From JACIWG01 sp049969935 (lineage in GTDB: Archaea > Thermoproteota > Nitrososphaeria > JACIWG01), in assembly GCA_049969935.1 (NCBI GenBank), contig JBMFNX010000050.1, positions 1 to 5,966 of the forward strand: a stretch of DNA of 5,966 nt, in the 5' to 3' direction. Below, one piece after another: positions 1 to 5,880 of this stretch. Every line of letters starts with the position of its first letter. Position 1 is the first letter of the stretch. The notes under the pieces were generated by a model. That model was not told the origin of the DNA and made no database searches. It worked only from the letters and a program-made list of their open reading frames with translations. The position numbers and the translations under genes are program-made.

Positions 1-719
1 CTCTTAGGCATACCGCTGTGGACAACCTCTTTGTCTAGTGCAATGCCTTTTATAAGTTTGGTGTCGGTTAGTGCTCCTCCAGCCTTCTTTTCAACCTTTA
101 CGTTGTCGATGTCAACTTTAAGTTTTCCATCCTGTTCTTCTACAACAGATAGTATTGCGTCTACAACGAGTCCTGCAAGATACTCGCTTTCTGCTGAAAC
201 AAGCTTTGTAGCCATGCTTGTTTTGGCAACCTTCATCAGCCACCCTCTATCCCTTGGGTCAACGGTTATAGCAATATTGTTCAATATTTCTTTAGCCTTC
301 TCAGCTGCCTTCTTGTAGCCGTCAACTATGACTGTCGGGTGAACGTTCTTGTCCAATAGCTCTTCAGCCTTCTCTAGCAAGGCGCCTGCAAGCACCACTG
401 CAGAGGTTGTTCCATCCCCTACCTCGTTGTCTGTTGCCTTAGAAATTTCCACCATAGCCTTTGCGGCAGGATGCTGCACCTCGATTTCCTTTAATATTGT
501 TGCACCATCATTCGTTATCGTGACATCGCCGAGGCTGTCGACAAGCATCTTGTCCATACCACGTGGGCCTAGTGATGTTTTAACTATTTCAGACACAAGT
601 TTTGCTGCAATTATATTGTTCCTCTGTGCCTCCCTACCTCTTGTTTCTGTTGAACCTTCTTTTAGAATTAGAACAGGTTGACCAGAGGCAGTAACAGCCG
701 GAATTGCTGTTGCTGCCAT
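1..719 (-). CDS. ths: Thermosome subunit (group II chaperonin), N-terminal part
   Basis: This is the ATP-driven cytosolic folding chaperonin of archaea, which assembles into a double-ring complex. The window keeps 239 codons from the ATG at 719-717; the C-terminal half lies beyond position 1. Visible family motifs are SLGPRGMDKML (residues 49-59), VTITNDGATIL (66-76) and VGDGTTS (100-106), the last carrying the nucleotide-site Asp102. The retained part covers the equatorial and intermediate domain segments and enters the apical domain. The start is supported by GGGTGAT six bases upstream and a TATA-like box behind it. The gene diverges from the AOR gene across 146 bases. Archaea often carry two or three paralogues (alpha, beta, gamma), and which one this is cannot be told from this part. 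The reading frame is intact with no odd residues in the ATP-site motifs. Confidence 0.97.
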   Translation of the reverse strand, partial: MAATAIPAVTASGQPVLILKEGSTETRGREAQRNNIIAAKLVSEIVKTSLGPRGMDKMLVDSLGDVTITNDGATILKEIEVQHPAAKAMVEISKATDNEVGDGTTSAVVLAGALLEKAEELLDKNVHPTVIVDGYKKAAEKAKEILNNIAITVDPRDRGWLMKVAKTSMATKLVSAESEYLAGLVVDAILSVVEEQDGKLKVDIDNVKVEKKAGGALTDTKLIKGIALDKEVVHSGMPK

Positions 720-725
720 AATTTT

Positions 726-732
726 ATCACCC
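726..732 (-). promoter_or_regulatory. Shine-Dalgarno site of the thermosome gene
   Basis: On the minus strand this reads GGGTGAT, complementary to the 3' end of archaeal 16S rRNA, six bases before the ATG. It fixes the thermosome start. The AOR and ThDP genes in this window show no comparable site. Confidence 0.7.
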
Positions 733-753
733 ACTATATAGGGGCTTAAGAAA

Positions 754-763
754 TATTTTTAAA
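754..763 (-). promoter_or_regulatory. TATA-like box of the thermosome gene
   Basis: On the minus strand this reads TTTAAAAATA, preceded by an A-rich stretch that could act as the BRE. A transcription start about 25 bases downstream would fall near 732, giving a leader of roughly 13 bases that still includes the Shine-Dalgarno site. A second TATA-like run at 735-740 is too close to the start codon to serve. No heat-shock operator was recognised. Confidence 0.5.
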
Positions 764-833
764 TTTTTAGGTTAAAATCTCATGTACAAGGATAATTTTA
801 TGACAGTAATATTTTAAGAAATTTTTTCGTAAA

Positions 834-841
834 CTTTAAAT
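834..841 (+). promoter_or_regulatory. TATA-like box of the AOR-family gene
   Basis: CTTTAAAT preceded by GTAAA (BRE-like). The usual spacing of about 25 bases puts the transcription start at about 862-866, essentially on the ATG at 866. With no Shine-Dalgarno sequence visible, this suggests a leaderless transcript. Confidence 0.5.
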
Positions 842-865
842 GTTTTCTAAAATGGTCTTGAAAGT

Positions 866-2680
866 ATGTGGTTTGGTTATAGGGGTAAGGTTGTTAGAGT
901 AAATCTCTCCAATAAGAAAGTTTCTGTTGAACCATTGGATAAGCAGCTTGTGAAGGAGTATGTTGGCTGTGTTGGGGCTGCTGGAAAAATATTGTATGAT
1001 ATGGTTCCTTCTTGGGCTGGAGCCTTTGATCCCATGAACCTGCTAATTTTTACCACGGGCCCGGTTACTGGAGCGATGGTTCAGAGTGCTGGAAGATTTT
1101 CTGTAGTCACAAAGTCGCCTCTTACCGGATGCTTTGGTGATGCGAGTGCTGGAGGATTCTTTGGGCCTATGCTTAAGTTTGCAGGATATGATATGATAAT
1201 CTTTTCTGGTGTAAGCGAGAAACCAGTATACCTTTACGTTAATGACGAGAACATTGAGTTACGTGATGCTTCAGCATACTGGGGTATGGATGCGAGAGAA
1301 TGTGATAGAGCCATATGCGATGACTTAGGGGACAAGAAGTTTGAGGTTGCATGCATTGGACCGGCTGGAGAGAATCTTGTAAGATATGCTGCAATAATGC
1401 ATGATGATGCTGGAAGGGCTGCGGCAAGATGTGGTGTTGGCGCTGTTATGGGCTACAAGAAGCTTAAGGCTGTAGCGGTAAAGGGTACTGGAAAGGTTGA
1501 GGTTGCTGACCCTGAAGGGTTAAGGAAGGTTATGCAGGAGGTTCTTGAGTTCTATAGTTCAGCGCCGATTGTTAAACGTTTGAGGGAAGGTGGTACTATG
1601 GCAGGATATATAACGATGATTTCTATTGGAGACAGTCCAACATACAATTTTGCCAACGAACAGTTTGGCGAATTCGATCAAAAGAGGGCTGAGAAGCTTG
1701 GATGGCCTGGCGGTTTTGAAAAGATTTTGGAAAAAAATAGTAGTTGCTACATGTGTGCTATAGGCTGTAGAAGGGTTTCTAGAGCTGGTGAAGGAAAGTA
1801 TGCTTTAAAGGAGGGGTCTGTGGAGGGTGTGGAGTACGAGAGCCTTTCGATGCTGGGTTCAAATTGTGGAATTGACGACGTTTACGCTGTTAACCTATTA
1901 AATGATTTATGTAATAGGTATGGATTGGATACCATTTCAACTGGAGCAACTATAGCTTTTGCAATGGAATGTTACGAGAGAGGTATATTGGGTAAAGATG
2001 ATACTGACGGGTTAGAATTAAAGTTTGGAAACGCTGATGCAGCCATAGAACTTGTCCACAAAATCTCAAAAAGAGAAGGATTTGGAAACATTCTCGCGGA
2101 AGGTACAAGAAGGGCTGCAATGCTCTTAGGTAAGGGTGCCGAATATTATGCAATGCATGTTAAAGGCTTGGAGATTCCAGCTCATGATCCTAGAGCCTTC
2201 CAGGGTGGTGGACCCCACTATGCATGCAGTCCTGTTGGTGCAGACCATATGGAGGGAATAAGCTTATTTGTAGAATTTTCTGGACAAAAGTATCCTGAGC
2301 TAGGAATCAGTGGAGACTACGGAGATAGGACTTCGACAGACAAGAAGGCTTGGATTGCGAAAAGGATAGAAGACTGGTGGGCTTTTCTTACGGCAGCAGG
2401 ATGGTGTCTGCTTGTGAACCCAAGATATGGGGCTGAAAACAGATTTATTAGAGCCTTCAATGCCGTCACAGGAGAAAACATAACAGTAGAAGATGCGTTA
2501 AAAGCTGGCGAAAGAATATACAATTTAAAGAGGTCATTTAATATAAAACATGGTGTATCAAGAGAAGAGGATACTTTACCTCAAAGATTGCTAAAAGAAC
2601 CCAACAGGAAGTCGAATAATGCTGTAGTGTACCTAGATAAGACAATGCCAGAATACCTTGAACTTAGAGGATGGAAATAA
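866..2680 (+). CDS. Aldehyde:ferredoxin oxidoreductase family protein (tungsten/molybdenum bis-pterin enzyme)
   Basis: A full-length 604-residue member of the AOR family (COG2414), whose cytoplasmic tungstoenzymes oxidise aldehydes to carboxylic acids and reduce ferredoxin. The N-terminal pterin-binding domain is clear: GYRGKVVRVNL (4-14), AGRFSVVTKSPLTG (75-88) and GGFFGPMLKFAGYD (96-109). Cys294, Cys297 and Cys301 form CX2CX3C, and Cys514 fits the fourth [4Fe-4S] ligand. The C-terminus (ERIYNLKRSFNIKHG, 549-563, then DTLPQRLL) is typical. Two DxxGL(C/D) pterin motifs are altered: NRYGLD at 350-355 and TAAGWC at 509-514. The ATG at 866 is the only in-frame start after a stop at 848-850. Family assignment is firm, substrate is not: aldehyde, formaldehyde, glyceraldehyde-3-phosphate and aromatic-CoA (BamB-type) relatives share this fold. 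A ThDP-dependent lyase-like gene lies 570 bases downstream on the same strand. Confidence 0.95.
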   Translation: MWFGYRGKVVRVNLSNKKVSVEPLDKQLVKEYVGCVGAAGKILYDMVPSWAGAFDPMNLLIFTTGPVTGAMVQSAGRFSVVTKSPLTGCFGDASAGGFFGPMLKFAGYDMIIFSGVSEKPVYLYVNDENIELRDASAYWGMDARECDRAICDDLGDKKFEVACIGPAGENLVRYAAIMHDDAGRAAARCGVGAVMGYKKLKAVAVKGTGKVEVADPEGLRKVMQEVLEFYSSAPIVKRLREGGTMAGYITMISIGDSPTYNFANEQFGEFDQKRAEKLGWPGGFEKILEKNSSCYMCAIGCRRVSRAGEGKYALKEGSVEGVEYESLSMLGSNCGIDDVYAVNLLNDLCNRYGLDTISTGATIAFAMECYERGILGKDDTDGLELKFGNADAAIELVHKISKREGFGNILAEGTRRAAMLLGKGAEYYAMHVKGLEIPAHDPRAFQGGGPHYACSPVGADHMEGISLFVEFSGQKYPELGISGDYGDRTSTDKKAWIAKRIEDWWAFLTAAGWCLLVNPRYGAENRFIRAFNAVTGENITVEDALKAGERIYNLKRSFNIKHGVSREEDTLPQRLLKEPNRKSNNAVVYLDKTMPEYLELRGWK

Positions 2681-2719
2681 TATTATTTTCAAATAAGCAA
2701 GAGATTCTTACATACAACA

Positions 2720-2740
2720 TTCCTGTCTTCTACTTTTTTA
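2720..2740 (+). terminator. Possible T-rich terminator after the AOR gene
   Basis: About 40-60 bases after the AOR stop codon there is a pyrimidine-rich run ending in six Ts (2734-2739). Archaeal RNA polymerase can terminate on T-tracts without a hairpin, and none is seen here. The assignment is weak because the whole area is T-rich. Confidence 0.3.
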
Positions 2741-2831
2741 GTATTATCATGACCTTATACACATGGCAGTCCTCAGCGCATATACCATTAAAACTTCTAG
2801 TTATAAAATGGAGAGATTAACGTATTTTTAA

Positions 2832-2839
2832 TTTTAAAT
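2832..2839 (+). promoter_or_regulatory. TATA-like box ahead of the ATPase remnant
   Basis: TTTTAAAT. Archaeal spacing would put the transcription start around 2860-2864, inside the palindrome at 2853-2878. The local sequence is low-complexity A+T, so this is a positional inference. Confidence 0.35.
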
Positions 2840-2852
2840 TGTTGAATGTAAA

Positions 2853-2878
2853 AGTTACTGATACTTGTACCAGTAACT
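2853..2878. promoter_or_regulatory. 26-base near-perfect palindrome, operator-like
   Basis: Arms 2853-2864 and 2867-2878 pair at 11 of 12 positions around a 2-base centre; the single mismatch is A2861 against C2870. An overlapping perfect palindrome, ACCAGT-A-ACTGGT, spans 2869-2881, and the 10-mer TTGTACCAGT occurs twice, at 2865-2874 and 2884-2893. The array covers the predicted transcription start and runs into the GTG start of the ATPase remnant. That position suits a repressor operator; a hairpin in the leader RNA is the alternative. No regulator gene is visible nearby. Confidence 0.5.
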
Positions 2879-2883
2879 GGTGG

Positions 2884-2893
2884 TTGTACCAGT
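2884..2893 (+). repeat. Second copy of a 10-base direct repeat
   Basis: TTGTACCAGT, identical to 2865-2874 and offset by 19 bases, about two helical turns, so both would lie on the same DNA face. Its last two bases overlap the GTG at 2892. Together with ACTGGT at 2876-2881 it forms a further 6-base inverted repeat. Confidence 0.6.
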
Positions 2894-3184
2894 GCTTTTT
2901 GATTTAACACCAAAATCAGACATTAAGGAACTGTTCAACTTTGAAGAAGAGCTTGAAAAATTGAGGAATGGGTTTGAGGGTGGTCGCACTATTCTACTAT
3001 TGAGAATGAGGCGTGCTGGTAAATCAAGTTTACTTAGAAGCTTTTTAAACGGTTCCAAGATACCTAATATATTTATCAATTGCTTGAAAGATTGATTAAG
3101 ATGGAGGTTGTCGATAAATATGATAAAATATACAGGTTAACTGACCCTGTACTAAATTATGGAATCAAAAAATTTTTGCAATAG
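2892..3184 (+). pseudogene. Archaeal ATPase remnant with its centre deleted
   Basis: Two ends of one P-loop ATPase of the archaeal ATPase family (PF01637-like) remain. The first part, from GTG 2892 (an in-frame GTG at 2880 is also possible), begins MLFDLTPK and has the Walker A region RMRRAGKSSLL, where the family's first Gly is Arg38; Lys44 and Ser45 are kept. It stops at 3093-3095 soon after IPNIFINC. The second part lies in another frame (open from 3068, stop at 3182-3184) and reads LERLIKMEVV, then YRLTDPVLNYGIKKFL, matching the winged-helix C-terminal end typical of these proteins. Intact relatives are about 350-450 residues, so roughly 250 central residues with Walker B and the sensor regions are missing. 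It cannot encode a working ATPase. The match to the family rests on recognition, not on a search. Confidence 0.7.
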
Positions 3185-3209
3185 TAAAGGGCTTACTTCC
3201 AGCAATAAA

Positions 3210-3218
3210 GTTTAAATA
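3210..3218 (+). promoter_or_regulatory. TATA-like box of the ThDP-enzyme gene
   Basis: GTTTAAATA. A start about 25 bases downstream falls near 3240, leaving a leader of about 10 bases before the TTG at 3251. A second A+T run (ATATTTAAT, 3221-3229) would instead give a nearly leaderless message. No clear Shine-Dalgarno sequence is present. Confidence 0.45.
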
Positions 3219-3250
3219 GAATATTTAATTTTTCATGAAAATGGATTAGC

Positions 3251-4894
3251 TTGAATGGTGCTGAATTTATTGCGAAAACGTTAAAGAGCATTGGAGTGGA
3301 TTTTGTCTCAACATTATGCGGTAATGGATTACATCTGCTATATCCTGAGCTTGTTAGGGCTGGTATTAGACTTATCGATGTTCGCCATGAGCAGGCTGCA
3401 GCATACATTGCTGACACGTATGCTAGACTTACTGGAAGGATAGGAGTTTGTATTGTTAGTAGTGGTGTTGCGCATGCTATGGCCTTATCTGGCTTGGTTA
3501 ACTCGTACTTTGATAAAGCTCCTATGCTTCTAATTACTGGTGCAAGCAGTGGATACGGTTGTGGTAAAGGAGTTTTCCAGGAATTTGATCAGGCTAGACT
3601 TGCATCACCAGTTTGCAAATATTCTGAGTCCGTAAATTCTTGTGATGAATTGGTTTTCAAGTTAAGGCAAGCAATTTCGTTTGCAATTAATGGCACACCT
3701 GGCCCTGTTCATCTTACAGTCCCTGAAAATGTTTTAAGAGAAGAAGTTAATGGAGTGGATTTTGGTAAGCCGATAGTTAAAAATGTTTCAGCTTTAGGCC
3801 AAATAAGAGATGATACCATAGGAGAGGTCATTGAACTCTTACATGGATCATCTAAACCTCTTCTAATTTTGGGAGGAAATCTTTTTTATTGTGGAAAAGA
3901 GGCTGCTGAAAAAGTTTTAGAGTTTGCTGAAACCTTTTCTATACCCTACATGGTGCCAATTTGGGATCGTGGAATAGTTGATAGGCCTAGCATTAACTTT
4001 ATGGGAGTTGTAGGTGCTGCAAGCGGTAGTCCAAAGCTTTTAAGTGATGCGGACCTAATAATTTTGGCTGGAGTGCGTGTTGATTATAGAATAGGTTTTC
4101 TTACACCACCTAATATTAGAGAGGATGCGAAGATTATTAGAATTGATTTTGACATACAACAGATGTTTCAAGGTGTTGACCCTGATGTTTCTATCATAGC
4201 AGAACCTAAAATGACATTCATGAGAATTAAGGATGAGGCCCTTAAAAGGAGTGTTCAACCTAAAAGTGATTGGATAGCTGAGGCGAGAAAAAGGTATTTG
4301 ACCTTTAGAGAAAAGTTTGAGAACGTTCCAAATGAAATTGATGGTAAACTTACTGGTAAAGGATTGGTTGAAGCGATTAAACCTTTCACAGGCGATACAG
4401 TATTTTTGGTCGATGGAGGAAATATTGGTCAATGGGTTCACATGCTCGCTGAAAGCTATCCAAGAAATTGGATAACATGTGGTGCGAGTGGTGTTGTTGG
4501 ATGGGGGCTGCCTGGAGCTATTGGAGCAAAACTGGCTTTTCCCGATAAGAAGGTTTTACTTTTGTCTGGTGATGGAGCATTTGGATTTACTTTAGGAGAA
4601 CTCTACACTGCAATTAAACATAGCGTACATTTTGTTGCCGTAGTGGCTGTTGACGAAGCATGGGGTATTGTTGTCAGTAGCCAGAAGCGTTTGGTTGGAG
4701 AAGACGGTGTTATTGCAAGCTACCTCCCAAATATAAGATATGATAGGGTTGCCGAAGCTTTTGGTGCAAAAGGCTTTTTTGTAGAAGATGCTGCAAGTTT
4801 AAAGAAGGCTATAATTGAAGGCTTTAACTGTAAAAGGCCCGCGGTTATTCATGTACCTATAGCTTGGGGTGGGCCAAGAGATCTAGCAAAATAG
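3251..4894 (+). CDS. ThDP-dependent enzyme, acetolactate synthase/2-hydroxyacyl-CoA lyase superfamily
   Basis: A complete 547-residue ThDP enzyme with three domains in the usual order: pyrimidine-binding (about 1-165), central (about 190-330) and pyrophosphate-binding (about 385-535). RHEQAA (45-50) carries the catalytic Glu47. GDG at 440-442 gives the Mg ligand Asp441, and VDEAWG (467-472) takes the place of the usual NN/ND motif, with Asp468 as probable second ligand. Members make or break C-C bonds next to a carbonyl: decarboxylases, carboligases, acyl-CoA lyases. No acetolactate synthase small subunit is adjacent, so a branched-chain amino-acid role is not supported, and the substrate is unknown. 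The start is TTG: it is the only start after the in-frame stop at 3236-3238, and NGAEFIAKTL directly follows as in relatives. The AOR gene upstream could use an aldehyde product. Confidence 0.93.
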   Translation: MNGAEFIAKTLKSIGVDFVSTLCGNGLHLLYPELVRAGIRLIDVRHEQAAAYIADTYARLTGRIGVCIVSSGVAHAMALSGLVNSYFDKAPMLLITGASSGYGCGKGVFQEFDQARLASPVCKYSESVNSCDELVFKLRQAISFAINGTPGPVHLTVPENVLREEVNGVDFGKPIVKNVSALGQIRDDTIGEVIELLHGSSKPLLILGGNLFYCGKEAAEKVLEFAETFSIPYMVPIWDRGIVDRPSINFMGVVGAASGSPKLLSDADLIILAGVRVDYRIGFLTPPNIREDAKIIRIDFDIQQMFQGVDPDVSIIAEPKMTFMRIKDEALKRSVQPKSDWIAEARKRYLTFREKFENVPNEIDGKLTGKGLVEAIKPFTGDTVFLVDGGNIGQWVHMLAESYPRNWITCGASGVVGWGLPGAIGAKLAFPDKKVLLLSGDGAFGFTLGELYTAIKHSVHFVAVVAVDEAWGIVVSSQKRLVGEDGVIASYLPNIRYDRVAEAFGAKGFFVEDAASLKKAIIEGFNCKRPAVIHVPIAWGGPRDLAK

Positions 4895-4930
4895 GGCACT
4901 ATTGGATAAATTTGTAGCAAGAAAAACTTT

Positions 4931-5176
4931 ATGGCATCACCCAAAATATTTGCTTTATACTCATTATTAATTTTAAAGTATCGTATACAGTATATTTTGG
5001 AGAGGAGAGGACAATTTACATTTTATCCTGTAATGGAATATTTTAAAAAATTGTTCATTATTCTTTTAGAGAGGTGTACCATTTGTGAATTTAATTTTTT
5101 TAGCAAAGGCAACTTTAATAAAGAGTATTTATTGGATACATTAAACAAATTTTACTTTTTAGGAAAGTTGATTTGA
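4931..5176 (+). CDS. Hypothetical protein, 81 residues, doubtful
   Basis: An ATG-started ORF of 81 codons between the ThDP gene and the convergent ATPase remnant, overlapping the latter's 3' end by 18 bases. The product is rich in Phe, Tyr, Leu, Ile and Lys, and no domain, signal peptide or clear membrane span was recognised. For: 81 open codons are uncommon by chance in DNA this A+T-rich, and a TATA-like ATAAATT lies about 25 bases upstream. Against: no Shine-Dalgarno sequence, no known family, and a setting of decayed genes. It could be a fragment of a larger lost gene. Confidence 0.3.
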   Translation: MASPKIFALYSLLILKYRIQYILERRGQFTFYPVMEYFKKLFIILLERCTICEFNFFSKGNFNKEYLLDTLNKFYFLGKLI

Positions 5177-5779
5177 AACAAAATCGTCTAAGTCGAAAGC
5201 CAAAAAGCCATCTTGGCACAACTTTTCTTTTCCAAAAATTTTTTTAGCTATCAAACCATAATATTTCTTACCCATCCTTACAGAATAGCTTTTTTCAATA
5301 AGTCTTGTAATGACTGTTTTAGCCTCATCATAAGATAATTCTTTCCATTTTACTTCAAAAACGATTCCCTTATCCTCTTTGCTAGAATATGCTATCAGAT
5401 CTATTTCTTCACCACCATACTGCCACCTTCCAATCGTGTCAGCATCTATATCAAAGCTTCCAGATTTTATTCTGGACACAATATATTCTTTTGAAATCTT
5501 TTCGAAAATTTTACCAACATGTGAATTAAATTCTTCTGAAATGTTTTTCCAAACATTTTCTTCTAAACCAAGTTCTAGTGCAGCCTTATTTGGCCTCACA
5601 AATTTAAACCAGAATTCGAAGAATGGGTCGACAATATAGTATCTGGAACGTTTACTTTCAACCAAAACAGGATATTCTTTTGAAATTATTTCCAAAAGCT
5701 CCAGTGAACTTAAGTATGTGGTTAAAATTTCCCTATAGCTTAGACCAGTCATGTAAAGGAGAAATATCCTAACCTTCAA
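5159..5779 (-). pseudogene. C-terminal remnant of an archaeal ATPase with DUF234 nuclease-like domain
   Basis: The 206-residue frame from TTG 5779 matches only the C-terminal part of archaeal ATPases that carry DUF234 (PF03008). Seen in order: a winged-helix end (LSSLELLEIISKEYPV, 23-38), the hallmark YYIVDPFFEFWFKFVRPN (47-64), and a restriction-endonuclease-like fold with GRW (117-119), Glu125-Ile-Asp127 and Glu142-Val-Lys144, the layout of a PD-(D/E)XK site. Intact relatives have about 450 residues; the whole N-terminal P-loop ATPase is absent. The 5' end instead reads like a transposase N-terminus up to about residue 18, and the frame is closed upstream by TAG at 5815-5813. The nuclease-like domain itself is uninterrupted with its putative catalytic residues, so a short expressed protein cannot be excluded; the first ATG is at residue 10. 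Confidence 0.75.
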
Positions 5780-5812
5780 CTGCAGTGAAAACCTATATGC
5801 CTGAACAGCCCA
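5726..5812 (-). mobile_element. Possible transposase N-terminal scrap fused to the ATPase remnant
   Basis: The minus-strand frame between the TAG at 5815-5813 and about residue 18 of the remnant reads WAVQAYRFSLQLK, then VRIFLLYMTGLSYREI. The pattern of basic/aromatic residues, then LK, a hydrophobic run and GLSYRE resembles the N-terminal helix-turn-helix of archaeal IS transposases, and it is not what precedes the winged helix in DUF234 ATPases as I know them. The same frame further upstream has stops at 5821-5819 and 5815-5813, so any transposase is broken. No terminal inverted repeats or target duplication were found. The right-hand boundary is approximate. The assignment is by pattern recognition only. 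Confidence 0.35.
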
Positions 5813-5880
5813 CTATCCCTAAGGGCTTTGAGGAGCCACCTGATGGCAGTCACCTCCAAAAGATAGCCCCTCAAGCCCCC
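5807..5880. other. G+C-rich hairpin island (IS end or structured RNA candidate)
   Basis: The 80 bases 5801-5880 contain 46 G or C, far above the surrounding A+T-rich DNA. GGGCTTTGAGG (5823-5833) pairs with CCTCAAGCCC (5869-5878) with one bulged base. Inside, GCCA (5835-5838) pairs with TGGC (5844-5847). AGCCC (5807-5811) can alternatively pair with GGGCT (5823-5827), around CCCTAAGGG at 5817-5825. Such an island could be a mobile-element end or a small structured RNA. tRNA features such as a T-loop were looked for and not found, and no known RNA family was recognised. Confidence 0.35.
5850..5857 (-). promoter_or_regulatory. Strong Shine-Dalgarno-like sequence without an intact gene
   Basis: On the minus strand this reads GGAGGTGA, a near-ideal ribosome binding site. 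The first possible start after it is GTG at 5839-5837, ten bases on, in frame with the transposase-like scrap but stopped by TAG at 5821-5819. The site is probably left over from the gene whose broken 5' end lies here. Confidence 0.4.

Larger units (their letters stand above)
2681..2852. other. Intergenic DNA after the AOR gene
   Basis: An A+T-rich stretch with no supported gene. The only plus-strand mini-ORF noted (23 codons, 2749-2820) has no recognisable features. A pyrimidine-rich run near 2720-2739 may end AOR transcription, and TATA-like runs near 2832-2839 face the ATPase remnant. Confidence 0.5.

Noticed and set aside
31..681. Two plus-strand open frames (31-318 and 349-681) rich in Ser, Ala and Phe
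   Set aside because: They lie entirely antisense to the thermosome gene, whose motifs are unmistakable; their composition is what its complement gives.
773..800. Inverted repeat TAAAAT (773-778) / ATTTTA (795-800) between the divergent genes
   Set aside because: Six-base A+T arms with an 18-base gap are expected by chance in this composition.
2749..2820. 23-codon plus-strand ORF between the AOR gene and the ATPase remnant
   Set aside because: Short, with no ribosome binding site or recognisable sequence.
3235..3249. Four-codon mini-ORF (ATG to TAG) just ahead of the TTG start of the ThDP gene
   Set aside because: It is out of frame with the gene and, by the predicted transcription start near 3240, may not even be in the message. 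No leader-peptide features such as runs of regulatory codons.
4055..4441. 128-codon minus-strand open frame inside the ThDP gene
   Set aside because: Fully antisense to the well-supported ThDP enzyme, with no family resemblance.
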